A stretch of DNA of 48,678 nucleotides from the NCBI GenBank assembly GCA_036560485.1, contig DATBRC010000063.1, positions 1 through 48,678 of the forward strand, read 5' to 3'. The DNA is from DATBRC01 sp036560485. GTDB taxonomy: Bacteria; Pseudomonadota; Gammaproteobacteria; Burkholderiales; Burkholderiaceae_D. This document shows, piece after piece, positions 17,022 to 25,726 of the stretch. Positions within the stretch are counted from its first letter, which is position 1. Every line of letters begins with the position of its first letter. The notes beneath the pieces were generated by a model. It made no database searches. It was given only the letters and a program-made list of their open reading frames with translations, and had not been told where the DNA came from. The position numbers and the translations under genes were made by a program.

Positions 17022-17666
17022 ATGAAATTTAAATTAGGTGCAGGACTGCTGGCCATATTATTTGCTTCAAGTGTCTATGCCGACACGCCGCAAAAACCGC
17101 CAAGCGATAATGAAGGACGTGAACTGGATCCGGCAATAGCAAAAAGATTTAATCTGCCAGGTGGTTGCAGGGTTTCGTTGCCCGATCCAAAGGGAAAACA
17201 AGCGCGGGTGGCAAGAACAGCTGCACGAATGAGTGCCTGGGTTGCAGATCAAGCGCCAGAAATTAAAGACCCACCTAAGGTTTATCTTCATAGAGAGGGC
17301 GATGAGCATGTTTTGCTAATCGGACCCGCCAGAGATGGCGTCAATATGGGCACGCTACCGCCTGATAATTTTGTGAAAATCAATCAAAGGGAAGGTAGCG
17401 AAGAGCCCATTGGAATTATTGACCATACCAAAGAAGTACACTGGGTTGCTCTGACCAATATTGGAACAGTGAGAGACCGGTTGAAAGAGTATAAGGATGG
17501 CTTGGGTGATTTAGGCATGCTGGAAAAAATGTCGTTTACTGTCAAAAATGAACGGCCAACTAAAAAGATCGGACAGAGTTTGCACCACAATGCAGACAGT
17601 TATACCGTCACGGCGCTCATCATCAATTTCCTCGGGCAACCACGGGTTTTTGGAATCTGCATGTAG
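17022..17666 (+). CDS. Exported protein of unknown function
   Basis: I do not recognise this 214-residue protein. Residues 1-20 form a clear signal peptide (KLGAGLLAILFASSVYA, cut before DTPQ), so it is periplasmic or secreted. The mature part is basic and proline-rich at first (LPDPKGKQARVARTAARM), then carries KVYLHREGDEHVLLIGPARDG and a central IGIIDHTKEVHWVALTNIGT segment; a cysteine near residue 49 and another two residues from the C-terminus (GICM) could form a disulfide. It is 292 bases upstream of the secretin operon on the same strand, so may be related, but the gap contains its own dyad and hairpins. Confidence 0.7.
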   Translation: MKFKLGAGLLAILFASSVYADTPQKPPSDNEGRELDPAIAKRFNLPGGCRVSLPDPKGKQARVARTAARMSAWVADQAPEIKDPPKVYLHREGDEHVLLIGPARDGVNMGTLPPDNFVKINQREGSEEPIGIIDHTKEVHWVALTNIGTVRDRLKEYKDGLGDLGMLEKMSFTVKNERPTKKIGQSLHHNADSYTVTALIINFLGQPRVFGICM

Positions 17667-17843
17667 GATGTAAAGCCGTCTTGATGTATCAAGTAGCGTG
17701 AATAGAGGGGAGGCAGAAATAATAATGTCTTCCCCCTCGTCATCAAGCAGATAGTGCCAGCATGCGCGTTACTTTTGATCACACGTTTTTTTCTCAAGGC
17801 GTATCGCCTGAAAATAATTCTTGTTGCGCAGCGACCCCATCCG

Positions 17844-17872
17844 CTATGCAAAAAATACAGGATGTTGCATAG
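17844..17872 (+). promoter_or_regulatory. Operator-like inverted repeat upstream of the secretin operon
   Basis: Perfect eight-base arms CTATGCAA (17844-17851) and TTGCATAG (17865-17872) with a 13-base spacer, 86 bases before the start of the TAXI gene. The geometry suits a dimeric DNA-binding protein. No T-run follows, so it is not a simple terminator. Confidence 0.4.
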
Positions 17873-17958
17873 TGTCGTAAAACAATAATTTGCTTGTTGC
17901 AAGTATGGAATTGCAAGATCAGTCAGCTTGCTTGTAAAGTTTGAAGGAGGGGATGCCT

Positions 17959-19005
17959 ATGCTTGATTGCATTGAGGTACACGCTGGCGAGAACAAGCAT
18001 TGGCTTGTTTCCTCTCTATCGGCTGTCGTGGTAAGCGTGATGGCTATGCTGACCAGTGTGCCGGTGCGCGCCGATAATGACGTTTTTCGCGATAAATTCA
18101 TATCGCTTGGCACTTCCTCCCGTAGCGGTATTTACCATGTGGTTGGCACTGGTCTGTGTAACGCCGTGAATCAGGAACGCAGGACTAGTCTGATGCGCTG
18201 CGTCGCCTATAACACTGTCGGTTCTGAATACAATGCCAAGGCCGTAACTTACGGCGAACTGTCAATGGGCATTACTCTCCCTGATATTGCTTATGCTGAA
18301 TTCAGTCAAAAGCAATCGGATGATGCGCGTGGTGCTGATCTGCGGTCCGTGATGTCGTTGCATTCGAAACCGGTTGTGATGCTTGCGCGCCGCGCCGCCA
18401 AAATTGCCGACGCTACGCAGTTGGCAGGCCATTCAATCAATCTCGGAAATCGCGGCTCCGGTCAGCGCTTCGTGGTTGAAAACATCATGAAAGTACTCGG
18501 ACTGACCGCGGCAGATTTTTCTGCGACAAGCGAATTGCATACTACAAAGATGGGCGAAGCCTTTTGTGCAGGCAAGATCGACGTGATCGTGGAATCATTG
18601 GGCAACACGTCGCCGTTTTATAAAAAGATGATCGAGGAGTGCGATGGCACGATCGTCAGCTTTCCGCCGCAAATGATCGACAAGATGCTGGCTGAAAATC
18701 CATTGATGTCCCGCTTGTCGATTCCAGGAGGGTTATATGCCGGTTATCCGCAACCTGTGCCGACATTCGGTTACCGAGCATTGCTGGTAACCAGCGCAAA
18801 GGTCAGTGACGAGGCAGTGAGCCGTTTTGTCGCCAGCATCATGCATGAGTTGCCCGATTTGAAGAAGACTGATCCGGTACTGAATGAACTTGATCCTGAC
18901 AAGATGTTTACAGATGGTATCGTGATTCCATTGCATCCGGGCGTCATCCAATATTTGAATAACCAAAAAGCTGCCTCGGCCTATGCCCATTCCACTTCAC
19001 GCTAA
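17959..19005 (+). CDS. TAXI-family solute-binding protein
   Basis: Encodes about 348 residues of the TRAP-transporter-associated extracytoplasmic solute receptor (TAXI) family. An unusual 20-residue N-terminal extension precedes the hydrophobic signal segment (LVSSLSAVVVSVMAMLTSVPVRA). The mature part begins DKFISLGTSSRSGIYHVVG, the family's ligand-binding loop, followed by GELSMGITLPDIAY, SINLGNRGSGQR and KMGEAFCAGKIDVIVESLG. I chose ATG 17959 since AGGAGG (17945-17950) lies eight bases before it; TTG 17941 and ATG 17953 are in frame but badly spaced. No TRAP membrane subunits (DctQM) follow; the next gene is a secretin overlapping by 23 bases. Confidence 0.8.
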   Translation: MLDCIEVHAGENKHWLVSSLSAVVVSVMAMLTSVPVRADNDVFRDKFISLGTSSRSGIYHVVGTGLCNAVNQERRTSLMRCVAYNTVGSEYNAKAVTYGELSMGITLPDIAYAEFSQKQSDDARGADLRSVMSLHSKPVVMLARRAAKIADATQLAGHSINLGNRGSGQRFVVENIMKVLGLTAADFSATSELHTTKMGEAFCAGKIDVIVESLGNTSPFYKKMIEECDGTIVSFPPQMIDKMLAENPLMSRLSIPGGLYAGYPQPVPTFGYRALLVTSAKVSDEAVSRFVASIMHELPDLKKTDPVLNELDPDKMFTDGIVIPLHPGVIQYLNNQKAASAYAHSTSR

Positions 19006-21025
19006 ACGGCGACCTGGCCGCCCTCTGTCAGCGCGGATGTCATCCACGCTGCTATTGCCTGCGGTATTGGCGGTCGCTGTAACGGCTGTTTTTCCAACAT
19101 CGGTCAATGCTGATGACTGGAACACTGCTTCATCCAATGAGTATATAAAAGCATCCGGTTCGGATTTTGCCAAATTGGTTGCAGCGATTCCGCAGACGCG
19201 TATCGACAGCGAGCCCAAGGCCAAAGCGCTGCAGGCGTTGACTTTGATCGGCAAGAACCAGTTGAAAGAAGGCTCAGTACTACTGAACACAGCATTGCAG
19301 CTCGACCCGTCGAATTCGTATCTGCAATTCTTCAATGCCTACACATATCACTTAATGGCAGAGGCTGGTGATACGCAAAAATTCAGTTTGGCAGAACAAG
19401 GTTATGCATTGGCAATCCAGTTCGATCGGTCCAACTGGATTGCGCATTATTATCTCGGCATGCTGCATTTTGAGCAGCGCAACTTTCGCTCAGCACAGAG
19501 TGAACTGGCGGAAGTCTTGCTGTTTCGCGAAGACGATCAAGACGTGTTGTTTCGGATGGTGGCTGCGTCTTATTATGCCGGCGACCCGGTGACTGCCGCA
19601 GCTTGCCTGGATCGTTTGCGCGTACTGAAACCGCAAGATACGCAAGTCTTGCGTTTATCGGCGCTGATCAGTGCTGCGATCGGACATCCGGAAGAAGCGC
19701 AACGTTGGCTGGCGCAGTATCAGGCGACCAAGCCCGATGCGAGAGAGTTGGCACATACGCAGGAACGCATTAAACACTGGAGCGTGGTGCGCCGGGAAAC
19801 GCCGCTGAATCCCGTCAAGCCATTGGCGCCTGTGGGTGACGGCAATATGCCGATCATGGGTTCGTCTAGCGCCAAGTTGCATGACCCTGCATTCATACGT
19901 ACTGCAGACGATGAGGACTACGCGACAGATGATGAAAAACCCAAATTTGCACCGCCAGCAAGTTCTATTCAATTTGCTCCCTCATCCTCTTCGCAATCCG
20001 CTAGTGGAGGTTTTTCGGATCAGTCAACGGCTCAAAATGGGCAAGTCGCCGTAGCAAAAAGCGACCGGATGGTGCTGGTTGACGTGGTGATTATGTTTAC
20101 TGAAGATTCGCTATCGACAGGCAAAGGAGTGAATCTGCTGAATGCGCTGTCGCTGCAATTTGGAGGAGCCAAAGACAACGCACTGGCTTTTTCCAAAGCT
20201 TATGACAGTAGTAACGCGAACCCAACAATCCTTACCCGTGCGATTTCGATTCCGGCGCTGACGTACTCACTCAATATCGCCAATTCCAACACCAACTTGA
20301 ATGAAGTCCTTGCGCGCCCTACGCTGGCTGCGCTCGACGGCGTGAAATCAGAATTTTTTTCCGGAGAATCGCTGAATGCGGCAGTGGTATCAACCGGCAC
20401 CAATTCGGGCGGCGCAGTACAGATTCAACAGGAGATCGGTGTCAAGCTCGGCGTCGTGCCCAACATCCTGCCAGACGGCAAGGTCAGGTTGACGGTCGAT
20501 GCACAACGCACATTTTTGAAGCCGCCAAGCCCCGATGTCGGTTTTACTTATAAGGTCGAAGTCTCGAAAATAATGGTCAACGCCAATGTCGTCATGAATT
20601 TTGGCGAGACCTTGGTGCTGGGCGGATTGAGTGAAAAAGAAACTACCCGAGTACGTGACGGCGTGCCGCTGCTACAAGATATCCCCGGCGTGCAATATCT
20701 GTTTTCACGCAAAGATACCAATGACTTTCAGCGTTCGGTGCTGATGCTGATCACGCCGCGCAAGCCGCAATACACTTACCGTTCAGATGAGGCTACGCGT
20801 GCCGATCCAGATGGCAGCGCCGACGCCGAAAGCATGAAGGAACTTCGTGCGCGTTACGGCGACTGGTTCAAGCCTTACCCGAACATGGCATCCGTATTCA
20901 ATCATTTGAATCATTCATCGGTCTACCGCGAATTCCGCACCGGTGACGTGACGCTGGAAAAATGGGATAGACAAGTAACAGCACAGGAACGCTTGAAACA
21001 GGCACTGGATTTTCTTTTCTATTGA
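18983..21025 (+). CDS. TPR-containing secretin (type II/III secretion-like outer-membrane channel)
   Basis: A 680-residue protein with a signal region (hydrophobic residues 22-40 before ADDWN), TPR-like helical repeats (about 80-250), a charged and serine-rich linker (270-360) and a C-terminal secretin domain (360-595). The secretin signature is clear: GETLVLGGLSEKETTR, then DGVPLLQDIPGVQYLFS and VLMLITPR (540-593). Secretins form large gated outer-membrane rings, but this one lacks the usual N0/N1 domains, having TPRs instead, and no secretion ATPase, platform or pseudopilin genes are nearby. The start overlaps the TAXI gene by 23 bases; M19 at 19037 is an alternative. A conserved-looking tail of about 85 residues follows the channel domain. 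Confidence 0.85.
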   Translation: MPIPLHAKRRPGRPLSARMSSTLLLPAVLAVAVTAVFPTSVNADDWNTASSNEYIKASGSDFAKLVAAIPQTRIDSEPKAKALQALTLIGKNQLKEGSVLLNTALQLDPSNSYLQFFNAYTYHLMAEAGDTQKFSLAEQGYALAIQFDRSNWIAHYYLGMLHFEQRNFRSAQSELAEVLLFREDDQDVLFRMVAASYYAGDPVTAAACLDRLRVLKPQDTQVLRLSALISAAIGHPEEAQRWLAQYQATKPDARELAHTQERIKHWSVVRRETPLNPVKPLAPVGDGNMPIMGSSSAKLHDPAFIRTADDEDYATDDEKPKFAPPASSIQFAPSSSSQSASGGFSDQSTAQNGQVAVAKSDRMVLVDVVIMFTEDSLSTGKGVNLLNALSLQFGGAKDNALAFSKAYDSSNANPTILTRAISIPALTYSLNIANSNTNLNEVLARPTLAALDGVKSEFFSGESLNAAVVSTGTNSGGAVQIQQEIGVKLGVVPNILPDGKVRLTVDAQRTFLKPPSPDVGFTYKVEVSKIMVNANVVMNFGETLVLGGLSEKETTRVRDGVPLLQDIPGVQYLFSRKDTNDFQRSVLMLITPRKPQYTYRSDEATRADPDGSADAESMKELRARYGDWFKPYPNMASVFNHLNHSSVYREFRTGDVTLEKWDRQVTAQERLKQALDFLFY

Positions 21026-21043
21026 ATCGAATTGGATATCGGC

Positions 21044-21895
21044 ATGATTCGCGAAAAACGATGGTTGAAAAAGATGGCGTTATCGCTGCTGCTGATGGTG
21101 ATGCAGGCAGCCTTTGCCGGCGACCCGGCGTCGGTGGCGGCATTCAACAGCAGCGGCCGCTGCGTGCAATGTGATTTACGATACGAGTCATTCGCCGGGC
21201 GTGACTTTGTCAAGGCCGATCTGACCGGCGCATACTTGTTCAACACCGATTTCAAAAATTGTTTGATGGTCTCTGCTGCATTGGAAAGTGCAATTCTGAT
21301 CAACGCCAAACTGCAATACGCTGATTTGTCACACGCCAATATGGCGAAAGCATCACTGCAAGATGCCAACCTGCGTGGCGCGACATTGTTGGGCGCCAAT
21401 CTGACTTTTGCCAATTTTAGCGGGGCAGCGATGGAGGCGGCAGAATTGTCGGAAGCGAACTTGACCACGGCATCGCTAGTCGGCGCGATTATGCAAAATT
21501 TGTTTGCGATTGAAACGCAGTTCCGCAGTGCGGATATGCGACGCGCCGATTTACGCAGCGCCAAACTCAATGGTGCCGACATGGAAGGGGCTAATTTGAA
21601 CAACGCGCAATTAGGCAATGCAATACTGAACAACGCTCATATGCGCGGAGCGACATTGGTGGATGCCGACTTGTCTGGCGCTTCACTGCAATACGTCAAT
21701 TTTCGCCAAGCCAATTTGCAGAATGCGGTCCTGGTCGGCGCCAATCTTCTTGGAGCAAATTTGCAGGACGCAGATTTTACCGGAGCCGACTTGAGCAAGG
21801 TCGACCTGAATGGCGTGTTTTATGAAGGCGCCAATTTTTGCAAAGCCAAGATGCCGGATGGTTCAATAGGGCCGTGCCGGGATCCAATAAAGTAA
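21044..21895 (+). CDS. Exported pentapeptide-repeat protein
   Basis: A 283-residue protein with a basic N-terminus and hydrophobic segment (MALSLLLMVMQAAFA, about residues 11-25) that should be a signal peptide, then SSGRCVQCDLRYESFAGRDF, a two-cysteine cap. From about residue 55 to the end it is made of A(D/N)LxX pentapeptide repeats, predicted to fold as a right-handed quadrilateral beta-helix of roughly ten coils. Pentapeptide proteins are mostly cytosolic DNA mimics or scaffolds; an exported one fits a structural or binding role in the envelope. ATG 21044 is 18 bases after the secretin stop; a TTG at 21032 is also in frame. Confidence 0.8.
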   Translation: MIREKRWLKKMALSLLLMVMQAAFAGDPASVAAFNSSGRCVQCDLRYESFAGRDFVKADLTGAYLFNTDFKNCLMVSAALESAILINAKLQYADLSHANMAKASLQDANLRGATLLGANLTFANFSGAAMEAAELSEANLTTASLVGAIMQNLFAIETQFRSADMRRADLRSAKLNGADMEGANLNNAQLGNAILNNAHMRGATLVDADLSGASLQYVNFRQANLQNAVLVGANLLGANLQDADFTGADLSKVDLNGVFYEGANFCKAKMPDGSIGPCRDPIK

Positions 21896-21969
21896 ATTCC
21901 TGATACTGAAAAAAGCGGCCAACGATAGATGGCGAATTGATCAATGCCTGGAGAGTTTGGAAACAAAAA

Positions 21970-23817
21970 ATGATGAAAAAAAATAGCAGTACGATTGATC
22001 GCTTGCTGGCAGATGAACTGCTCGCGCAAAGCAACTATCCGAGTTTGGCGCGCTTGTTACCTAAAGTGAGCGAAATGCATTTCGCTTCCGGAGAAAAAAT
22101 TTACCAAGCCAACGCTGGTGCGGATCATTTTTTTCTGCTGGTCGATGGCAAGGTCAAACTGGTTTCGCAAGAAGGCCGCGAGACGGGATTGATTCATGGC
22201 CGCTTTGGTGAAGAAGCGGCATCCGATGCCGAACATTATCTGACAAATGCAATTGCAGTGACAGCTACGACGGTATTGGCGATTCCCCGTTTGGCAATGG
22301 CGGCATTGGTCGTAGCCAATCCCACGTTAAAGACGGATTTTTTGTTCTCATTGGCGAGCCATATGTCCGGCGAAAAACTGTCGCGCAAAATTCCCGAGCG
22401 CGAGCAGAAAAAAGAAACTGCCACCAACCCGGCCATGGTTGCGGGTTGGTCAATGGCCACGCTTTTACCAATTCTTGTTTTGCTGTATGGCGGCAAGCTG
22501 GGGCTTGATCGCAGCGCCGTAATCTTCATGGCGATTTTCTCGGTGACAGTCGTGATGTGGGTATTCAGCCTGGTGGATGATTACATTCCTGCCTTGTTTG
22601 CACTCGTTGCGACGCTTGTTACCGGACTGGTGCCTGTTCCAGTGATCTTGTCCGGTTTTGCTTCGGATGGTTTCATGATGGCGTTGTCGACTCTTGCGCT
22701 CGGCGCGGTGGTGGTCAGCTCGGGTCTCAGCTATCGCATGATGCTATCGCTGCTGATGCGGCTGCCTAACAATCAGTTCTGGCATTTCACCGGTGTGCTG
22801 TTGACCGGCACCTTTCTCACGCCGATCATACCGACCGCCAATGGCAGGATCGCACTCGTCACGCCGTTTTATTCTGATATGGTGGATAACCTCGGCCTTA
22901 AGCCGGAAGGACGTGCTGCGACCAAACTAGCCGTTGCATGTTTCAGCGGCGTCAGTATATTTTCGGCGATGGTCTTGACCAGTAAATCAGTCAACTTCGC
23001 CGTGTTCGGACTTTTGTCGCCACAACAGCAGGATCATTTTCAGTGGCTTACATGGTTATTTGCCTCGGCCGTTGCGGCGGGTGTGCTGATGGCAATCAAT
23101 GGGATCTCTGTTCTGTTCTGGTTTCGCAATGAGGAATTGCCGCGCTTACCGAAAGAGAGGGTCGCGGAACAGCTGCGTTTGCTCGGCAAGATTAAAAATC
23201 GCGAATGGGCAGCAATCTTCGGCGTGATATTCATGTTATTGGGAATTATCACCAGTTCGATCCACAAGGTGCCGCCACCATGGCTCGGGTTCGCCATGCT
23301 GTTTGGCTTGCTGTTGTGCGGCACGTTAAGAAAAAAGGAACTCAAGGAAAAAGTCGATTGGACTTTTCTGCTTTATCTTGGTGGTATCACAGGCATTGTT
23401 GCGGCCTTTAATTATCTTGGATTGGATGCCGTGCTCGGCGCTGCATTGCCGGGGCTCGGCAGCTACATGCGTAACAATTTTCCTTTATTCATTCTGATGT
23501 TATTTGTAATTATTAATGTGATCCGGCTGGCGGTGCCTATCAATGCCACCGTCGTGATCCTGGCCGCGGTGCTCCTGCCACTTGCGGAAATCAATGGTGT
23601 GAATACCTGGGTACTTGGTTTCATTATTTTGATTTTGTCTGAAATGTGGTTCATGCCTTATCAATGTTCCTATTATCTGCAACTGCAGGAAATTAATCGG
23701 CAAAGACCGCTTTACAATGAAAAAACGTTCCTGCAGTTCAATGCGTTCTCGAATTTCGCGCGGCTGGCAGCAGTGTATGCATCGCTGCCTTATTGGAAAA
23801 TGTTGGGGCTGCTATGA
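21970..23817 (+). CDS. Cyclic-nucleotide-binding-like domain fused to a DASS/SLC13-type anion permease
   Basis: About 615 residues. The first 130 form a cyclic-nucleotide-binding fold (KVSEMHFASGEKIYQANAG, HFFLLVDGKVKLVSQEG, FGEEAASDAEHY), but the phosphate-binding arginine expected in the RTATV-like strand is absent (the strand reads NAIAVTATTVLA), so cAMP binding is doubtful. The rest has about twelve membrane helices with the fold of divalent anion:sodium symporters, including PIIPTANGRIALVTPF, which resembles the family's Asn-containing SNT substrate/sodium loop, and RLAVPINATVVILAAVLLP in the second repeat. The start is uncertain: ATGs at 21970 and 21973 or a TTG at 21937. The stop overlaps the next gene (ATGA). 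Confidence 0.75.
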   Translation: MMKKNSSTIDRLLADELLAQSNYPSLARLLPKVSEMHFASGEKIYQANAGADHFFLLVDGKVKLVSQEGRETGLIHGRFGEEAASDAEHYLTNAIAVTATTVLAIPRLAMAALVVANPTLKTDFLFSLASHMSGEKLSRKIPEREQKKETATNPAMVAGWSMATLLPILVLLYGGKLGLDRSAVIFMAIFSVTVVMWVFSLVDDYIPALFALVATLVTGLVPVPVILSGFASDGFMMALSTLALGAVVVSSGLSYRMMLSLLMRLPNNQFWHFTGVLLTGTFLTPIIPTANGRIALVTPFYSDMVDNLGLKPEGRAATKLAVACFSGVSIFSAMVLTSKSVNFAVFGLLSPQQQDHFQWLTWLFASAVAAGVLMAINGISVLFWFRNEELPRLPKERVAEQLRLLGKIKNREWAAIFGVIFMLLGIITSSIHKVPPPWLGFAMLFGLLLCGTLRKKELKEKVDWTFLLYLGGITGIVAAFNYLGLDAVLGAALPGLGSYMRNNFPLFILMLFVIINVIRLAVPINATVVILAAVLLPLAEINGVNTWVLGFIILILSEMWFMPYQCSYYLQLQEINRQRPLYNEKTFLQFNAFSNFARLAAVYASLPYWKMLGLL

Positions 23818-24851
23818 AAAAAATTAAGTTTGAAAATTTTATTATCGGCCTGTTTTTGGTTGCATCGATGGCGTTGTTTGTCTGGTATAACATGCATCGT
23901 AAAACGATCCTGGTGTTGCATAGTTATGCAACAGACTATTCCTGGGTGAGGGATATTGATGTCGGGATCAATCGCGTGCTCAAGCACAATCCTCTATACA
24001 GCGTACGCTGGTATTACATGGATACCAAACGCCATCCTTCTGCGGATTACAAAAAAAGCGCCGGAACCGCCGCGCGGTCGGTAATAGAAAAAATGCAGCC
24101 GGATATCATCATTGCCGTCGATGATAATGCGCAAGAATATGCCACACGCTATTTCCTCAATCATCCGAAAATCAAAATTATTTTTAGCGGCGTCAATAAT
24201 GAGGCGAGTGATTACGGGTTCGACAAGGCTGATAATGTGACGGGCGTTTTGGAGCGTTTGCCATTGGGGGCGATGCGGGAGATGCTGCAGACCGCTACCA
24301 ATTTCAAAAACTTGTCGCATCCGTTACGGATTGCCTATTTGGGGGATTCATCGGAATCGGTAAAAGGGGATGAAAAGCAGATCAAGCACTTCAATTGGTC
24401 ACCCCTTGAGTTGTCCGCTGATATTCTCGTCGATACTTTCCCGAAGTGGCAGGCGACTGTCGAGCAATTAGGCAAGCAGGCAGATGTCATACTCGTCACA
24501 GGCTACCGTGGCTTGCACCGTTCAAGCACCAATAAGTCGCTTGTCCCGCCAAAGGAAGTCGTTGCCTGGACCGAGGCGCATTCAAAGATTCCGATTATTT
24601 CCGGTAATGGCTTTTTCATTGAAGACGGCGGTATGCTGGCAATCGGCACCTCTCCATACCAGCAAGGGGAAGCTGCAGCAGACATGGCCATGCAAGTCCT
24701 GAACGATGGGAAACGCATAGGCGGGATTCCAATCATCAGTTCCACGCAATTTGTCGTCAGTATGAGCGAGTCCAAGATGAAAGCGCGCCACTTTGAGTTG
24801 CCACAAGTTTATGAAGCCGCGGCTCGCATCGGAGATAAGTATCTTCCATAA
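23814..24851 (+). CDS. Membrane-anchored periplasmic-binding-like protein (ABC_sub_bind type)
   Basis: A 345-residue protein with one N-terminal membrane helix (IIGLFLVASMALFVWYNM) and a two-lobed periplasmic-binding fold. ILVLHSYATDYSWVRDIDVG opens the first lobe; PDIIIAVDDNAQEYATRYF and IKIIFSGVNNEASDYG follow, and the second lobe has ADVILVTGYRGL and PIISGNGFFIEDGGMLAIG. This is the family of uncharacterised ABC-type substrate-binding proteins (PF04392-like), often used as sensor domains. No ABC permease or ATPase is adjacent. The start overlaps the permease stop in ATGA, indicating translational coupling. It converges with prmC across 11 bases. Confidence 0.75.
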   Translation: MKKIKFENFIIGLFLVASMALFVWYNMHRKTILVLHSYATDYSWVRDIDVGINRVLKHNPLYSVRWYYMDTKRHPSADYKKSAGTAARSVIEKMQPDIIIAVDDNAQEYATRYFLNHPKIKIIFSGVNNEASDYGFDKADNVTGVLERLPLGAMREMLQTATNFKNLSHPLRIAYLGDSSESVKGDEKQIKHFNWSPLELSADILVDTFPKWQATVEQLGKQADVILVTGYRGLHRSSTNKSLVPPKEVVAWTEAHSKIPIISGNGFFIEDGGMLAIGTSPYQQGEAAADMAMQVLNDGKRIGGIPIISSTQFVVSMSESKMKARHFELPQVYEAAARIGDKYLP

Positions 24852-24862
24852 TCGTTATTGCT

Positions 24863-25717
24863 CTATCGTGTGCTCGCTATTGCGCCACTCACCCGTTCGA
24901 TTCCTGCCAGGTCTTTCCAGCTTTGCACCTGGCTGAGTTTTTCTGCTTCCAGCAAAGCTCGCACGTTCTGCGCTTGATCGTAACCATGTTCCACCAACAG
25001 CCAAGCTTCTGGTGCGAGATGGCGCGATGCACCGCCGATGATGGTGCGTAACGCCGACAAGCCATCGGCATGATCGGTCAACGCGCTGATCGGTTCGAAA
25101 CGCAAATCACCTTGTGACAAATGACTGTCACCACTGACGATGTAAGGCGGATTGGCGACGATGATATCGAAGCGCTGGTCGGCGAGTATGTCATACCAAT
25201 CGCTTTGCAGAAATTCAATCTGTACTTGGTGATGCGCAGCGTTGCGTCGTGCAATGACCAATGCGGCTTCACTGACATCGAGTGCCGTCACTGTGACATC
25301 GGGACGCGCATAGGCGATCGCAACTGCGATAGCGCCGGAGCCGGTGCCCATATCGAGCACACGGCCATTTTCCGGCACGTATTCCAGTGCAAGTTCCACC
25401 AGCAACTCGGTCTCCGGCCGCGGAATCAGCACATCAGGGGTAACCTGAAAAGACAAGCCATAGAATTCGCGCTCGCCTATGATGTAGGCAATCGGTTCAC
25501 CATTGCGGCGACGTTGGAATAATGCGGTCAGGCGTTGCGCTTCATCTTCGGTAAAGGCGCGTCCGGATTGCGTGATGAGTTGCACGCGCGATAGTTGCAG
25601 TGCATGCGAAATCAGAATGCGCGTTTCAAGCGCTGCAAGTGGCGGCCGATGCAGCAATGAATCGATGGTGCTGCCGGCAGCGACCAAGACGGTTTGATCA
25701 ATGGACGCTGCCTGCAT
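24863..25717 (-). CDS. prmC: PrmC, release factor glutamine methyltransferase
   Basis: Methylates the GGQ glutamine of release factors RF1 and RF2 using S-adenosylmethionine. It is 284 residues. The N-terminal helical domain that binds the release factor is followed by the Rossmann domain with DMGTGSGAIAVA (about 122-133), the acidic end of beta-2 in TALDVSE and the catalytic NPPY motif at 189-192. It sits downstream of prfA, whose product is its substrate, with dsbB inserted between them; the dsbB-prmC gap is only nine bases. Confidence 0.96.
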   Translation of the reverse strand: MQAASIDQTVLVAAGSTIDSLLHRPPLAALETRILISHALQLSRVQLITQSGRAFTEDEAQRLTALFQRRRNGEPIAYIIGEREFYGLSFQVTPDVLIPRPETELLVELALEYVPENGRVLDMGTGSGAIAVAIAYARPDVTVTALDVSEAALVIARRNAAHHQVQIEFLQSDWYDILADQRFDIIVANPPYIVSGDSHLSQGDLRFEPISALTDHADGLSALRTIIGGASRHLAPEAWLLVEHGYDQAQNVRALLEAEKLSQVQSWKDLAGIERVSGAIASTR

Positions 25718-25726
25718 GGAACGGCC

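Noticed and set aside
17681..17747. Large hairpin between the exported protein and the TAXI gene as a terminator
   Set aside because: Arms such as GAGGGG/CCCCTC and CTTGATG/CATCAAG pair only in part and no T-run follows on either strand, so I do not call a terminator.
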